This document shows, one piece after another, positions 12,701-23,659 of a DNA stretch of 64,000 bases. The translations under genes were made by a program, and so were the position numbers. Within the stretch, counting starts at the first letter, position 1; each line of letters begins with the position of its first letter. The DNA is from Pestalotiopsis fici W106-1 (taxonomy: Eukaryota; Ascomycota; Sordariomycetes; Amphisphaeriales; Sporocadaceae): assembly GCF_000516985.1 (NCBI RefSeq), contig NW_006917092.1, positions 3,736,619 to 3,800,618 on the forward strand, read 5' to 3'. The notes beneath the pieces were generated by a model. That model saw only the letters and a program-made list of their open reading frames with translations. It did no database searches and was not told the origin of the DNA.

Positions 12701-15700
12701 TGAGTAATGATCAGAGACGGTGGCGCGACACCGTTTCGTGAGACGGTGAAAGTTCCAGCCTGACTACCTGCAGTATAGACCGTATTGGTGGTCTGGGTGA
12801 TAACTAGTGTTGGCGGCATACTACCATTCTGCGGAATAGTAAGGGTTCCGGCGACGTTTCCATCCGTATGAATTGTGTCGAATATTTGTGTTACAATTAC
12901 AGTTGGAGGGATACTGCCGTTTCGTGGCACGGTAAAGATCCCACCCTGGCTGCCAGCAGTGTATATCGTATCGATGATCTGTGTGATAACCAGGGTCGGT
13001 GGAAAGCTACCACTTTGCAAAACGGTTAATGTCCCAGCTAAAGTACCATCTGTGTAAACAATATCTGTGGTTTGGGTGATGATTATAGTTGGTGGGATGC
13101 TGCCACTTTGCAGGACAGTAGATGTACCAGCCTTTACGCCGGCAGTATAGAGTGTTGACGCTACCTGAGTAATGATTATAACATCAGGTGTCGATCCGGT
13201 GCCCAGAGCTGTAGAGATCCCCAAAACAGATCCTGTCGTAAAGCTCAGAGATGCAACTTTTGTTACAATGGCAGTCGGTGGCATATCCCCGGTCTGCGCG
13301 ACGATAGAGGTCCCAGCCATATCGCCTGTTGTATAGACTGTGTCCGTCGTTTGTGTTATGATAATGGTTGGCGGAATGCTACCATTTTGCGGCACGGTAT
13401 AGCTGCCAGCTTGGCTGCCAGCGGTGTAGATGGTGACAGGAGTTTCCGTTATTATAATGGTATCGGGTACTGAGCCTGTACCACTGTGGATGCTTGTCCC
13501 AGGAACAGATCCAGAGGTGTAGATGAATACCGCGACTTTCGTTATGATTACAGCTGGCGGAATGCTCCCACTCTGTGGGATGGTTAGCGAACCAGCCAGG
13601 CTTCCAGCCGTAAAGACTGTAATCGGAGTTTGTGTAATGATTATGGTATCAGGAATCGACCCTGTACCGCTTCGAGTGCTTGTTCCGGCCACAGGTCCAG
13701 AGGTATAGCTGAAAACTGGGACTTTTGTTATCACAATCGTTGGGGGAATGCTACCGTTTTGGGGTATAGTAAAAGTACCAGATGAACTACCACCAGTGTA
13801 GATAGTCAACGGGACTTCGGTAATGATGATTAAATCAGGCATAGATCCCGCTCCGGTCAGCGTCTTTGTACCAGAAACTGGTCCCAAAGTGTAGCTGAGT
13901 ACTGGCACCTTTGTAATAATCACGGTATCATCTTCCGACCCTGTCCCAACTACCGTGCTTGTACCAGATATTGGTCCATTAACATATGTAGTGTCTTGCC
14001 CGTGGACTAAAGTGATGATCACTACTCCAGGTACTGATCCTGTCCCCGGAATAGATGATGTGCCATCGGTACGACCATAGGTTGTTGAATATACAGTACT
14101 GGGGGCGACTATTGGGGAAGATACCAAGGTACTGCTTGAACTTGAGAGGAAGCTACTTGCCAAAAGACTTGATGGCAAAATACCTGTAATCGAGTTTGCG
14201 GAGCGTGGAGGGGACGCTGATACTGTTGTAGATGGTTCTCTGCTGGTAGTTGACGTTGAATTCGTCCTAGGGGATACGGTCGTGATTATAACCGTATTGA
14301 GAGATGCCCCAGAACTTCCCACGGTGCTCGTTCCCGGAACGGGTCCTTCAACAAAACTAGTGATTTCCTCGGGTTCCAGAGTGATAATAACTGTTGCCGC
14401 ATTGGATCCACTGGCTCCCACGGTCGAGGAGCCTTGAATTGGACCATATACGGTAGTCAAAATGGTCGCGAGCACAGAGGTGATAACAATGGTTTCGGGA
14501 ATGCTTCCATTCTGCGAAATCGTAAAAGTGCCTGACGATGGTCCTAACACCACACTGGTCACGGGAACCACTGTCACAACTACGACATTGGTCGCGCCAG
14601 TGCCTGTACTGGTACTTGTTCCTCCAGTTGGTCCAGGAATGTAATTGGTACTTTCCGCTGGAAATAATATGATGATCACTGTTCCGGGCTCGGTCAATGT
14701 ACCTCGAGTCGGTCCAAATTTTGTCACAGTCACTAGATTTGAAGATTCGCTTGTCGATGAAACAGAAGTGCTGATAAACGGGATGCTGCTGGGAAATGTT
14801 GAAGAACTCGTGGGTGTTGATCTAGGCGAGGAGCGTGTGGGCACAGTGGAGCCAGGCGACGTGCTGGAGCTTGTGGTCACGATAGTAGTATCGTTGCTGC
14901 TCAGAAGGGTCGAAGATCTCAGGATTGGCTGTGACGATGACGAAGTGCTCATGACCGTGTGGCTAGTACCAGAAGAGCTGGTGCTCGAAGTTGTGGCCGT
15001 AGTGCTACTGCTAGTACTGCTACTACTTCCACTGCTAATGCTGTTGGTACTGCTAGAGTTACTGGTACCACTAGTACTGCTGGTATTGCTCGTGCTATTC
15101 GTGCTGCTTATGCTGCTGGTATTGCGGGTATTGCTTGTGCTGCTCGTGCTGCTGATACTGCTGATACTGCTGGTACTGCTGGTACTGCTGGTACTTCTGG
15201 TGCTGCTGGTGCTGCTGGTGCTGCTTGTGCTGCTGGTGCTGCTTGNNNNNNNNNNNNNNNNNNNNNNNNNNNNNNNNNNNNNNNNNNNNNNNNNNNNNNN
15301 NNNNNNNNNNNNNNNNNNNNNNNNNNNNNNNNNNNNNNNNNNNNNTGCTGCTTGTGCTGCTTGTGCTGCTTGTGCTGCTAATACTGCTAGTACTGATAGT
15401 ACTGCTCGTGTTTCTGGTATTGCTCGTGCCACTACTACTTTTGCTTGGTGCGCTCCCCGTGAAGGACGTGCTTGTGCTCGAAACTGTGCTTGATAGACGA
15501 GTCGATTGTGTCGATTGTGTCGATTGTGTCGTTTGTGTCATCGGTGTCATCGTCAGACTACCACTTGATGTCAAGGACCTAGAAGTCGTCGACTGCGTGC
15601 TAGCCGTGGTAATGCTCGACGATATAGTCGAAGGCGAACTCGACGTCATCATCACGGTTGATAAAGGTGATGTGATAGCACCACTAACACATTGATTCGC

Positions 15701-16974
15701 GCGATAAATGACAATATCGACGAGTGTGCAATTGGCAGGGCTCCCATTTTGAGAAAACAGTACGTAAATCTGGGTATCGGCGGTTTGGCAGAACCTGGCA
15801 ACTCCATTATAGAACGTCTCATTAGTCCATGTTAAGCGATCGTTTTGAATAGAAAATGCAGTGCTGATTGAACCCCCTGGAAATGTGACCAAGTTTGTAA
15901 AATTCACTCCTGGATCGACAGAGAGTGGTCGTGTGGCTCTGATAAGCTGCCCCTCGGACAAGACGTATAGCTCAGCATTAGAGCAATTGTCGGGATGGTC
16001 AAGCACGGAGCTTCCAATGAAACCTCTCATGTCTGGAGCCACCTGCCGCTGCTGGTGCCATTTTCCCAACTCCCTAGCAGCTTGCCTCGCTGTCGATGGT
16101 GCGGCTATAATGGAAGGTGTTGAGTCGATACTGAGAATGACATAAGAGGTGGGCACTGTTGCAGTGAAACCTGGTGCAGCATTATTTAGTTCAAGCCCTG
16201 CATGTTGTGAGCGTGAAAGTTCGTACCTGTAGAAGCACTGATCAACGTCGACAGACCTGTACTGGTTCTGGTTGATGTAACTTTGGTAACCGTGGTGAGA
16301 GTGATGACGGAAGAATGTGAATTCGTCGTGATAACCGTCGTGATCGAGAGGATCGATGTAATGATTGACGTAGTGGAAAAGGCCGTGGTTGTGAGTTCTT
16401 CCGTCTCGATCTCAGTAACATTTCCCTCAAACGATTGGGTTAGTATATCCGTCAAGGTGACGGTGTCAGTTGAGGAGGTCGTTAATGTCAAGTCATCAGT
16501 AATCGTAGCTGTTTCTGTGAGATCCTCGGCCACGGTAGTAATAGATGTGAGATTATTTGTCACTGAAGTCGTTACAGTCTGGGTACGTGTGGCTATAATA
16601 ACCTCTCCATCAGCCGTCAGGCTGGTTTCGGTGACGGTGAGTGTATCAGTGTCCGTGTCGGTTAGCGAGTTGACATCGCTAATACTGGCTGTAGATGTTG
16701 TTTTGTCACTTGAGAGAGTATCCGTGCTGGTCGCCGTGTTCTCAGTAGTTCGGGTTTTCTCTTCATCTGCATAACCTCTGCCAATGCTACTTTTCAAAGT
16801 AGGTCGCTGGTGTGGGTAACCATGTCCTGGTACCGAGGGCACGACCTTCAAGATTGTAGTCATGTAAGTCTGGCAAATAGTTTGACGTTTTGTGTGTAAA
16901 TCCTGCAGACTGCCCGCTTGCCCAGCTAACAAGCTGTACACGGCAAATGAGAGAAGCAGCTTCCCAAGAGGCAT
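9712..16974 (-). CDS. Giant Ser/Thr-rich repeat-containing cell-surface (adhesin-like) protein
   Basis: One gene split by the N gap at 15246-15345. Exon 1 (16974-16227) starts with a signal peptide (MPLGKLLLSFAVYSLLAGQAGS). A 56-nt intron (16226-16171) precedes a long second exon. After splicing, a globular cysteine-containing region follows (GFTATVPTSYVILSI to CVSGAITSPL), resembling DUF7908 of fungal wall proteins. Next come Ser-Thr microsatellite tracts through the gap, about 27 copies of a 31-residue repeat (YTAGS.AGT.TVPQNGSIPPTIIITQTTD), and a further Ser/Thr/Glu tract. The C-terminal globular domain (about 9712-10450, QTTSLYRINITTG, NCGDVDENAIYWG, WAYVPGGGDALWGLG) resembles the DUF6923 beta-propeller. 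More than 2,150 residues are visible. I see no clear GPI signal. Likely a secreted, heavily O-glycosylated wall or adhesion protein. Reading frames on either side of the gap differ by the arbitrary gap length, so continuity through it is inferred. Confidence 0.8.
12030..14720 (-). repeat. Tandem repeat of about 93 bp (31 residues), about 27 copies
   Basis: Within the surface-protein gene, a unit encoding a beta-rich pattern (x-Y-T-x-G-x-x-x-G-T-x-T-x-x-x-x-G-S-x-P-x-T-I-I-I-T) recurs with nearly constant length. I counted about 22 copies in the main block and about 5 more diverged ones nearer the N-terminus. Two alternating subtypes are visible, one with PQNGSIPPTIIIT and one with GTGSIPDTIIIT, so parts of the array may have grown by duplication of a two-repeat (about 186 bp) unit. 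Confidence 0.85.
15246..15345. other. Assembly gap (100 N) in a Ser/Thr microsatellite
   Basis: Exactly 100 N, the conventional length for a gap of unknown size. It is flanked on both sides by GCTGCTGGTACT-like trinucleotide-rich repeats coding for Ser-Ser-Thr, so the gap reflects a low-complexity tract that the assembly could not cross. Confidence 0.98.
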
Positions 16975-17994
16975 TGCTTCGGATTATGCGGCAGATGGTG
17001 GTTCTGCACAAGAGCAACATTGTCATTTCTTTGCATATCATCAAAATCCAGGAACGTGCATCTTGAAATTTCATCCTGCAGCACATTGTACTCGCGGTGT
17101 AACACATGGTCTCTGCCCTACGATGCGCCGTTAAGGAACCTAAGTCTCAATCTTGACCATGATAAAACATGTCCCTGGCATATGACTACTTCACGATATG
17201 GATGATACTATCGTGAATTCCAGGGATAAGGTTTTGACTACAAAGAAATGTGCCTGGCTGCCCTTTGATACTCGGGATGAGACATTCCAAATGACCCGCC
17301 AAACCCGTCCGGCCCAGACACTTCTGAGATTTGACGGCTATTTTGATTTACATCAGCTACATCATTCGACATAAAGTTCAAAAAAACCCCGGCGCAACCA
17401 AAAGTCCTTTCCTTCTTGCCCTCTGCATCGCGTCATTGATTTAACTTTGTGCATGTCACAAGGTTATTTTGTCAGCACCAATCGGGGCACGAGGCATTCC
17501 ATTATTCTCAATTTAGGCATCTTATGCCGGATCCCGGAGCAGAATGATAAAGATCAAAAATTCCTTGACATTTAATCTTATCAAAATGGATCACGTGACA
17601 ATAAACACAGGTGAAATATGCAGGGCTGCGCCTACGCATGATGCAGTTAATTCATGATCGAACACGGGACCCTCCCTCTCGTAGTTTCGGCCCGGATGTT
17701 GGACGCATCTAGCCAGTGTCAAAGGTGAGATCCACTTCAAGTATGACAGATACTTGGCACTAAGAACAGATTCATGTTGACTATCCTATCAAACATGTCT
17801 ATCACCTCTATTTTTATGTGCAACCCAGTAATCTAAAGCTTCTATCATTTGAGGTATCCTCTCCCAGAATTTGGGGGTGGCTGCTTAAGCCAACTGTCCT
17901 GTGAAATTCCATCACAACTTTGTTCCATCTCCGTTCAAGTATGTCGCTGTCGTAATCATTATAAAAACATTATTAAAGCTGAAAGTAACCCCGT
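16975..17994. other. Intergenic spacer of about 1 kb
   Basis: Upstream region of the surface-protein gene and downstream region of the mannitol dehydrogenase gene, both transcribed leftward. No gene, repeat or RNA recognised. Confidence 0.5.
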
Positions 17995-19509
17995 CTAGTT
18001 GACGAGCTTGGGGAGGGCCGCCATGACACCCTCCTTGTCAATGAGCTCCATTGCGCTCGTGAGCTCGTCAATGAAGCGCTTGTCGTTGCGCAAGTCGTCA
18101 CCAAACAGCACCTTGATGCTGAGCAAGGGGCGAGGGTCATTGCCACCCTGCTTGGCCAAGGCCTGGAGCTGCTCGCGCATGGGGTCGTCAATCTCGAACG
18201 CGTTGCCAGCATTGTCGACTCCGCGGATGTAGTGGAACCAGCCAGCAAGGACAAAGCAGAGGCGCTTGAAGGGACCTGTCACCCAGATCTGCTCGGCAAT
18301 AGAAGGCATGATGAACTGGGGAATCTTGCCCGAGGCGTTCAGGGCAACACGGGGAATCTGATCCATGATGGTAGGGTTGGAGAAACGCTCCATGAGGGTC
18401 TCGCAGTACTGGTCAATGTTGACACCCGGGATATCCGGCAGCAGGGGCTTGACCTCTTCTTGCATCATTTGCCAGACAAACTTGCGGTAGACGGGGTGCT
18501 CCATGACCTCGTGGATATACTTGAAACCAGCAAGTTGTCCCGGGTAAGCCATGGCGGAGTGACTGGCGTTGAGGAGTCGGAGCTTGTGCTTCTCAAACTG
18601 CTCAACATCGTGCACATTGTTAACAACCTGGACACCGACCTTCTCAAATGGCGGGCGACCATCGGAGAACTTGTCCTCAACGACCCACTGCATGAAGGGC
18701 TCGGTGACTACGGGCCACTCATCGTCAATGCCAAAGTCCTCGGAAAGCGACTTGATGTCATTGGGAGAGGTGCTAGGGGTGATGCGGTCCACCATGGCGT
18801 TAGGGAAAGCCCCCTCCTCAGCGATCCACTTTGCGAGCTCCGGGTTGCGGAGACGAGCAAAGGACTCTAGCATGTGGCGGGTAATGGAGCCGTTCTTTTG
18901 CATGTTGTCGCAAGACAGAACGGTAAAGGGCTTCAAGCCAGCTGCGTGGCGCCTGGCCAATGCGGCGTAGAGGAAGCCAAATGTGCTGACGGGCGAGTTC
19001 TCGTTGGCCAGATCGTGCTGAATGTCTGGATGCTCAGAGGTGAGCTGGTGGGTGTTTTCGTTGTAGTAATAGCCACTCTCGGTAATGGTCAGGGATACAA
19101 TGTGAGTGTCTGGGTGAGCCATTTTGGCAATTACAGCTTCCCGGTCATCAGGAGCGAAGAGGAAGGAGTTGATGCTGCCAACAACGTTGGCAAAACTGCC
19201 CTTGGCGGATCGCTCAATGACAGTGTACAGGTGGTCCTGGGCAGCCAAAACGTCGCGCATGGCAGCATCGTTGGGTCGCAAACCGACACCGCAAATGGCC
19301 CAGTCGCGCTCATTGTGGTGTTGAAGCAGTTTGTCGACGTAGACAGCCAAGTGCGCTCTGTGGAAGCCACCGACTCCTACGTGTACAATACCCTCCTTGA
19401 CGTCATCTCTGTTGTAAGTAGGGATCTCCACTCTGTGCTCGCCCTGTTGCGAGGAGATGGGAGACAGGTTTTTGCTCGTAAGCTTGAAGCGTTCTGTGCT
19501 GATGGCCAT
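17995..19509 (-). CDS. Mannitol 2-dehydrogenase (NAD-dependent)
   Basis: A single uninterrupted frame of 504 residues from the ATG at 19509, close to the normal fungal length. The enzyme oxidises D-mannitol to D-fructose in the cytosol, part of fungal mannitol use. The long-chain polyol dehydrogenase fold is clear: Rossmann start IVHVGVGGFHRAH near residue 41, TITESGYYYN near 141 and CDNMQKNG near 200. The catalytic set of Lys309, Asn314 and His317 lies in KLRLLNASH, spaced as in the characterised Pseudomonas enzyme (K295/N300/H303). The frame extends upstream of the chosen ATG but only through non-ATG codons. Nothing suggests damage. Neighbours do not form an obvious polyol cluster. Confidence 0.95.
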   Translation of the reverse strand: MAISTERFKLTSKNLSPISSQQGEHRVEIPTYNRDDVKEGIVHVGVGGFHRAHLAVYVDKLLQHHNERDWAICGVGLRPNDAAMRDVLAAQDHLYTVIERSAKGSFANVVGSINSFLFAPDDREAVIAKMAHPDTHIVSLTITESGYYYNENTHQLTSEHPDIQHDLANENSPVSTFGFLYAALARRHAAGLKPFTVLSCDNMQKNGSITRHMLESFARLRNPELAKWIAEEGAFPNAMVDRITPSTSPNDIKSLSEDFGIDDEWPVVTEPFMQWVVEDKFSDGRPPFEKVGVQVVNNVHDVEQFEKHKLRLLNASHSAMAYPGQLAGFKYIHEVMEHPVYRKFVWQMMQEEVKPLLPDIPGVNIDQYCETLMERFSNPTIMDQIPRVALNASGKIPQFIMPSIAEQIWVTGPFKRLCFVLAGWFHYIRGVDNAGNAFEIDDPMREQLQALAKQGGNDPRPLLSIKVLFGDDLRNDKRFIDELTSAMELIDKEGVMAALPKLVN

Positions 19510-21841
19510 TTTGCTCGCTGTTCTGATGCTGGTGATGGTAGAAATTTGATATGTAGAACAGATACAGAAGAGAAACAAGATAGATACGGCACCTTTTTCC
19601 AAAATAAACAATCAGGAGAACAATACAAAGCTCACCGCTTACTCCGGGCCGCAGGCTTTTATGAAGCGACCGAAGGGTCAAAGTTTTGATATTATGGGCC
19701 CGGTGACGTTTTTGGACTGGACCGAAGAACGGCGTCATCGGCTCCGCCGCCACTGGGAAAAGTTCGCGAAGCACGTCCCCCATGGGATTTGTAGCTATGG
19801 AAGCTATGAATTCTAGTCTCTTCTATAGAAATCGGGTCTCGACTCTCAACAAGCTGCTATCTCGGACCTCGATATGGCCGTGGTCATGCCAATGGTTTGC
19901 AACACCATGCTAGAACCCCTATTTCATTAATAAAATCATCGTGGTGAAATCCAGGGTACTCCAATTTTCAAGACACGTGACAATTCAGCAGGGTATGAAC
20001 CTTAACCCCTGCCCAGCAAGAAAGACTTTCCCTAGGTACGAAATACCTTGCACCAATACGCCATGATTAGTTGAGCACGTTTTGCCAAGTCTTCTCCCCC
20101 AAATCCACGTAGCGTAGCGCCATGGTTCGGTGCCCTCAGCTTTTGGTGGTACAGGCACGTTTTTCTTCAGCTGGATATAGGGGTAAGAAAAAGCAACTAT
20201 AGATTTTGTATTATATGCCTTCTACCACATGATCAATATCTGTGCTCTGTATCCAATACTATTCGACTTGGGACTGATCCGAGCTCCTAGCTATTGGAAG
20301 CTATTGCCTGCTAGCAAAGTTGCCCACGGCACCCTCTCTTGTCACAACGGTTCCTTTGCCGCAAGTCCAGTCTTCAGCCTTAAATCCGTCGCCTAAGAAG
20401 CTTCCGCTGCGACCCCCACCCACCCATTGACTGAACACGACTCTGCTAGCTCTTCAGAGTCTTCACTGTGCATACTAGTGTTCGTGTAGTACCTACCTAC
20501 CTAGGAAGTACGCAGCTTTGGGGAGCGAGAATCTTTTGCAAATCTATATTTTACCAATGTTGGCTTTTCTTCATGGCCGTGGCATTACCGTTGTTGTATC
20601 TACACAGTACTGCGCAAGCCCATACCGCGATTACAGTGGGTAGCATCATTTGCCCATGTCGCCACATTGGTTACGGTCAACCCGGCCGCCTGACAGAGTG
20701 CACAAGTTTTCATGTGAGCTTTCCGTATCTACCTTGCTACCAGGTGCCAGCCGGTATCTACCAAGCTATCACATAAATCAGAAAAACAGTACTGGGTTGT
20801 GGAATTTGCACCATTCCAGTACTTCAGAGGAGGTAGATGCACTACACTACCTACAGACCAAACGTGGGGTTATGGATATGCGCAGAGCCGCGATCTAAGC
20901 TGCCGTAACCTTGCTTTAACATCCACATTACAGCGGGACTTGTCAGCCCAGCGATGGAGACGGCACCGCTGTGACATCAGACGGGCACTATAGTGACGTA
21001 TCCACTACAGTATGGTCCCTCCAGCCCATCTTGAGCGACCTGAGCAGATGGAAGTTTCGCGACATTGCTCCTGGCTATCATTTACATGTTGCGATTGCAG
21101 ATGCAGGCTTATTATGTACAATTGCCTTGCATATCGTCGGAGTGCATTGTGCATGCACAGGACAATTGTATGTCGGTATGCTTCCGACGACACTGCACAT
21201 GGCAGCAGCAGCAGCAACGGAGCCAATTTAGCTTGGACCCTGCACGACAGAAGTATGATCTGAGACGACCCCTACGTGCTAGCGATTGCGCAATCGAGGC
21301 TTCTTCGGACAGTTCCCCCATCCGGCAAGTAGCTATTGATATATACACGAGACAAGACCAATAGGAAGAGAATCTCCAAGCAGCCTTATCTGGCAAGTCT
21401 GGGCGACGATATGTTCAGGGCCAGGAGTATGGTAAGCTTCTCGGAACAAAAAAGAAATTGTGGGCACGGGATGATATCATCTAGCCGCTGATCGCCCATG
21501 TATCGGAAGTAGCATGGATATTACTATACTAGTATATATGCTCTGTGCCAATGGCTATTGTGGTTCCTTTGTGGGCGGTTTCTCTCACAGTATCAGATAC
21601 AACTCCACTACGACTTAGTCATGAAGAAACCTCATTCGATTGAGCAGAGTAAGGGAGGCATACAACCCAAAATAAAAGCTTGATAATGCCATATCTTGAG
21701 ATGTTGTATTCGCCATGGCCCAACGATAGGTGGAGGGCATTCAGGTGCTACCATCAAGTAAACCGCTACTGCACCACCTCTACGATGATCTAGCATGAAC
21801 TGATGACAATAAGAGTATTGCTGAAGGTTATATCAGTAGCT
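19510..21841. other. Gene-poor stretch of about 2.3 kb
   Basis: Holds the mannitol dehydrogenase promoter at its left end. Overlapping short frames around 20468-21396 on both strands give unlikely translations (His/Cys/Arg-rich, no motif). A short CAG run lies near 21203. No gene, RNA or mobile element is recognised. Confidence 0.5.
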
Positions 21842-22675
21842 TCACCGTTTCGACCACGCAAGAGGAGCCTTTTCGGGGTGCAGCATCTGGACCAGTAGGA
21901 CCATTGCAGATTCGGTCTCGATAAGGTAAAGAACGCGCCGACGAGCCGCCTCGATTGTTTCCACCTCAAACGTGACTGGATCTACCCGCCAGTCGCGGAA
22001 GATGGACGCAATGGTTGCCACAAACTCGACGTGAGAGAACTTTCTTCCGGGACAATCTCGCGCTCCCTTGGACCAGCCTACAAACGAGCCCCGCCTTGGC
22101 TTCAGGAACTCTTCGTCATCAAGGGACTGGTAGTTCAAAGGAGAAACGTCGGAGCCGGATTGCGATGCAGCCGGTTTGATGAACCGAGATGGCCGCCAAG
22201 TAAGCGAGTCGGATCCCCACCACCTCGGATCGGTTTGCAGGGAGCTGTAAGTCAAACACATCATGGTGTTTGGAGGAAGGACGAGGGTCTTGTCTCCAAC
22301 ATTCAATGTCTGCGTCTTACCTGCTGTCCACTTGGTGACTGGCACTGGCGTGTACAGACGGATACTCTCGTACAATATAGCAAGACAACGCTTCAGCCGC
22401 GGAAAGTCTTTATTATAGTCCCACTGCTCTGGAGGTCGGTCACCCAGTACATGGCGAAGCTCCTTTGCGACCAAATATTGCACCGAAGGATTAGCTGACA
22501 GGAAGTATACAGCAAAGGTGAAGACATGAGAGGAGGGGTCATTTGGCCGGCAAAGTTGATGACAAAAATGTTGCCGTATATTTCGCGCTCGGTCAATCCC
22601 TCCCCCTCTTTCGCATCCAGTGATGCTTTGGCCAGGGAGGTCAGAAACGTGCGGCTCCCATTTCCTCCGGGCGCA
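21842..22675 (-). pseudogene. 3' half of a cytochrome P450, frameshifted and lacking its N-terminus
   Basis: The frame ending at 21842 contains the K-helix ExxR (YESIRLYTPVPVTKW), the PERF region as TWRPSRFI, and the heme loop as WSKGARDCPGRKFS, where Trp replaces the usual Phe at the first position. Upstream, the I-helix region reads in another frame (LTEREIYGNIFVINFAG), so a one-base indel sits near 22546 at the oxygen-binding threonine motif. The roughly 250 residues that should precede it (membrane anchor, B-C region) are absent. Instead the sequence merges at about 22670 into an unrelated small-gene copy. Most likely a non-functional rearrangement product; a sequencing error could explain the single frameshift but not the missing half. 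Confidence 0.8.
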
Positions 22676-23046
22676 ATTGTGGTCGCCGTAGGCATCAGGG
22701 TCACCCATAAGTTTGGTGATGGCGGTACGGACTCGAGCTTTAGACACGGAGTTGGAAGCAGCAGAAGAATTTTTCTTGACTCCCACACGTTTCAGGACCT
22801 GGACGAAATCAGAAGGAATTCCGATAATCAAGTCGTATCCATAATATGTAACCTTGAAGCCTCCAGGAATAGGGATGGTCTTCTTGTAGTCTGCAAAAGA
22901 AAGAACAGTTGGCATCAGCGCCGTAGCAAAACTGGGGCGCAAAAGGGTAAGATACTTACGGTACTTGTCCTTTGCGTAGGCATAATAATCGCGATCGTCG
23001 TGACGCGCGTAATTGGAAATTTGACGCGGATGGACTTGGTTGACAC
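22670..23046 (-). pseudogene. Tandem-array copy 1 of an unrecognised small-protein family, fused to a P450 fragment
   Basis: The minus strand encodes YARHDDRDYYAYAKDKY, then an intron (donor GTAAGT, branch CTGATG, acceptor TTGCAG) and then KKTIPIPGGFKVTYYGYDLIIGIPSDF and ARVRTAITKLMGDPDAYGDHNC. These segments align with copy 2 (YARGNDRDYYGYVKERY, TIAIPGGFK, ARVHTAITKFIGDLDQFGLHNC). The position matching the ATG of copy 2 reads GTG at 23046, and a one-base indel follows it. Homology to copy 2 stops after HNC at about 22670, where P450 sequence begins. Start loss plus fusion argue for a pseudogene. The family function is unknown. Confidence 0.7.
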
Positions 23047-23659
23047 GCTGATACAGCAAGGAAATTGAGGTTGTACTCAGTGGAAGCGGCGACAGAACTG
23101 TAGTCTGTGCTAGATTGTTTGTATATAGGTAGTCTGATAAACGGTGCTTGACTTGGCTGGAAACAGAATGAGGAGAGACTGGACGATTGGGACTGTTGCA
23201 AACGGTGCAGTTTTGAGGTCCTGAATTTTTGGGGGTCCGTTTGCAGAGGGCGGGGAAAACAAAAGAGAGAGAAAGACTCGCCAACCCGGAAGACGCCAGC
23301 TTGAGATAATGGAGCTCGGAAATGGGGGAAACGAGGCGCGTTTGCTCGGCGACGAGGTAAGTTTGAAAAGAGGACGATTGCCTGTTTGCAAGGTGACAAT
23401 CTTCGGTGCAAGAAGAAAGATTCACAGCGATTCAGCAAACGCCTTTTGTGATTTCACAAGCACACAAGTAGAGTACAAAATTAACCACCACTACTACCCC
23501 TCGCCTCGTCGCAGGCATCTTCATTACATCGATAGGCACCCCTGATTGCCATGGCCTATCCTAAGAACGCTTGCTTGTAAAATCAAAATACCAATCGCTT
23601 GTACTCCATGTCCAGCCCTCATCCCGAGGGAGGTCAAAATCAATCCATCATTCATCCTA
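23047..23659. other. Spacer between array copies 1 and 2
   Basis: About 0.6 kb upstream of copy 1. A long frame of low-information Ser/Pro-rich translation runs through it on the minus strand (up to 23425), continuous with copy 1 but not resembling the other copies. I treat it as leader or promoter sequence. Confidence 0.4.

Noticed and set aside
20468..21396. Overlapping frames on both strands
   Set aside because: None shows a domain or splice logic; the composition is His/Cys/Arg-rich and unconvincing.
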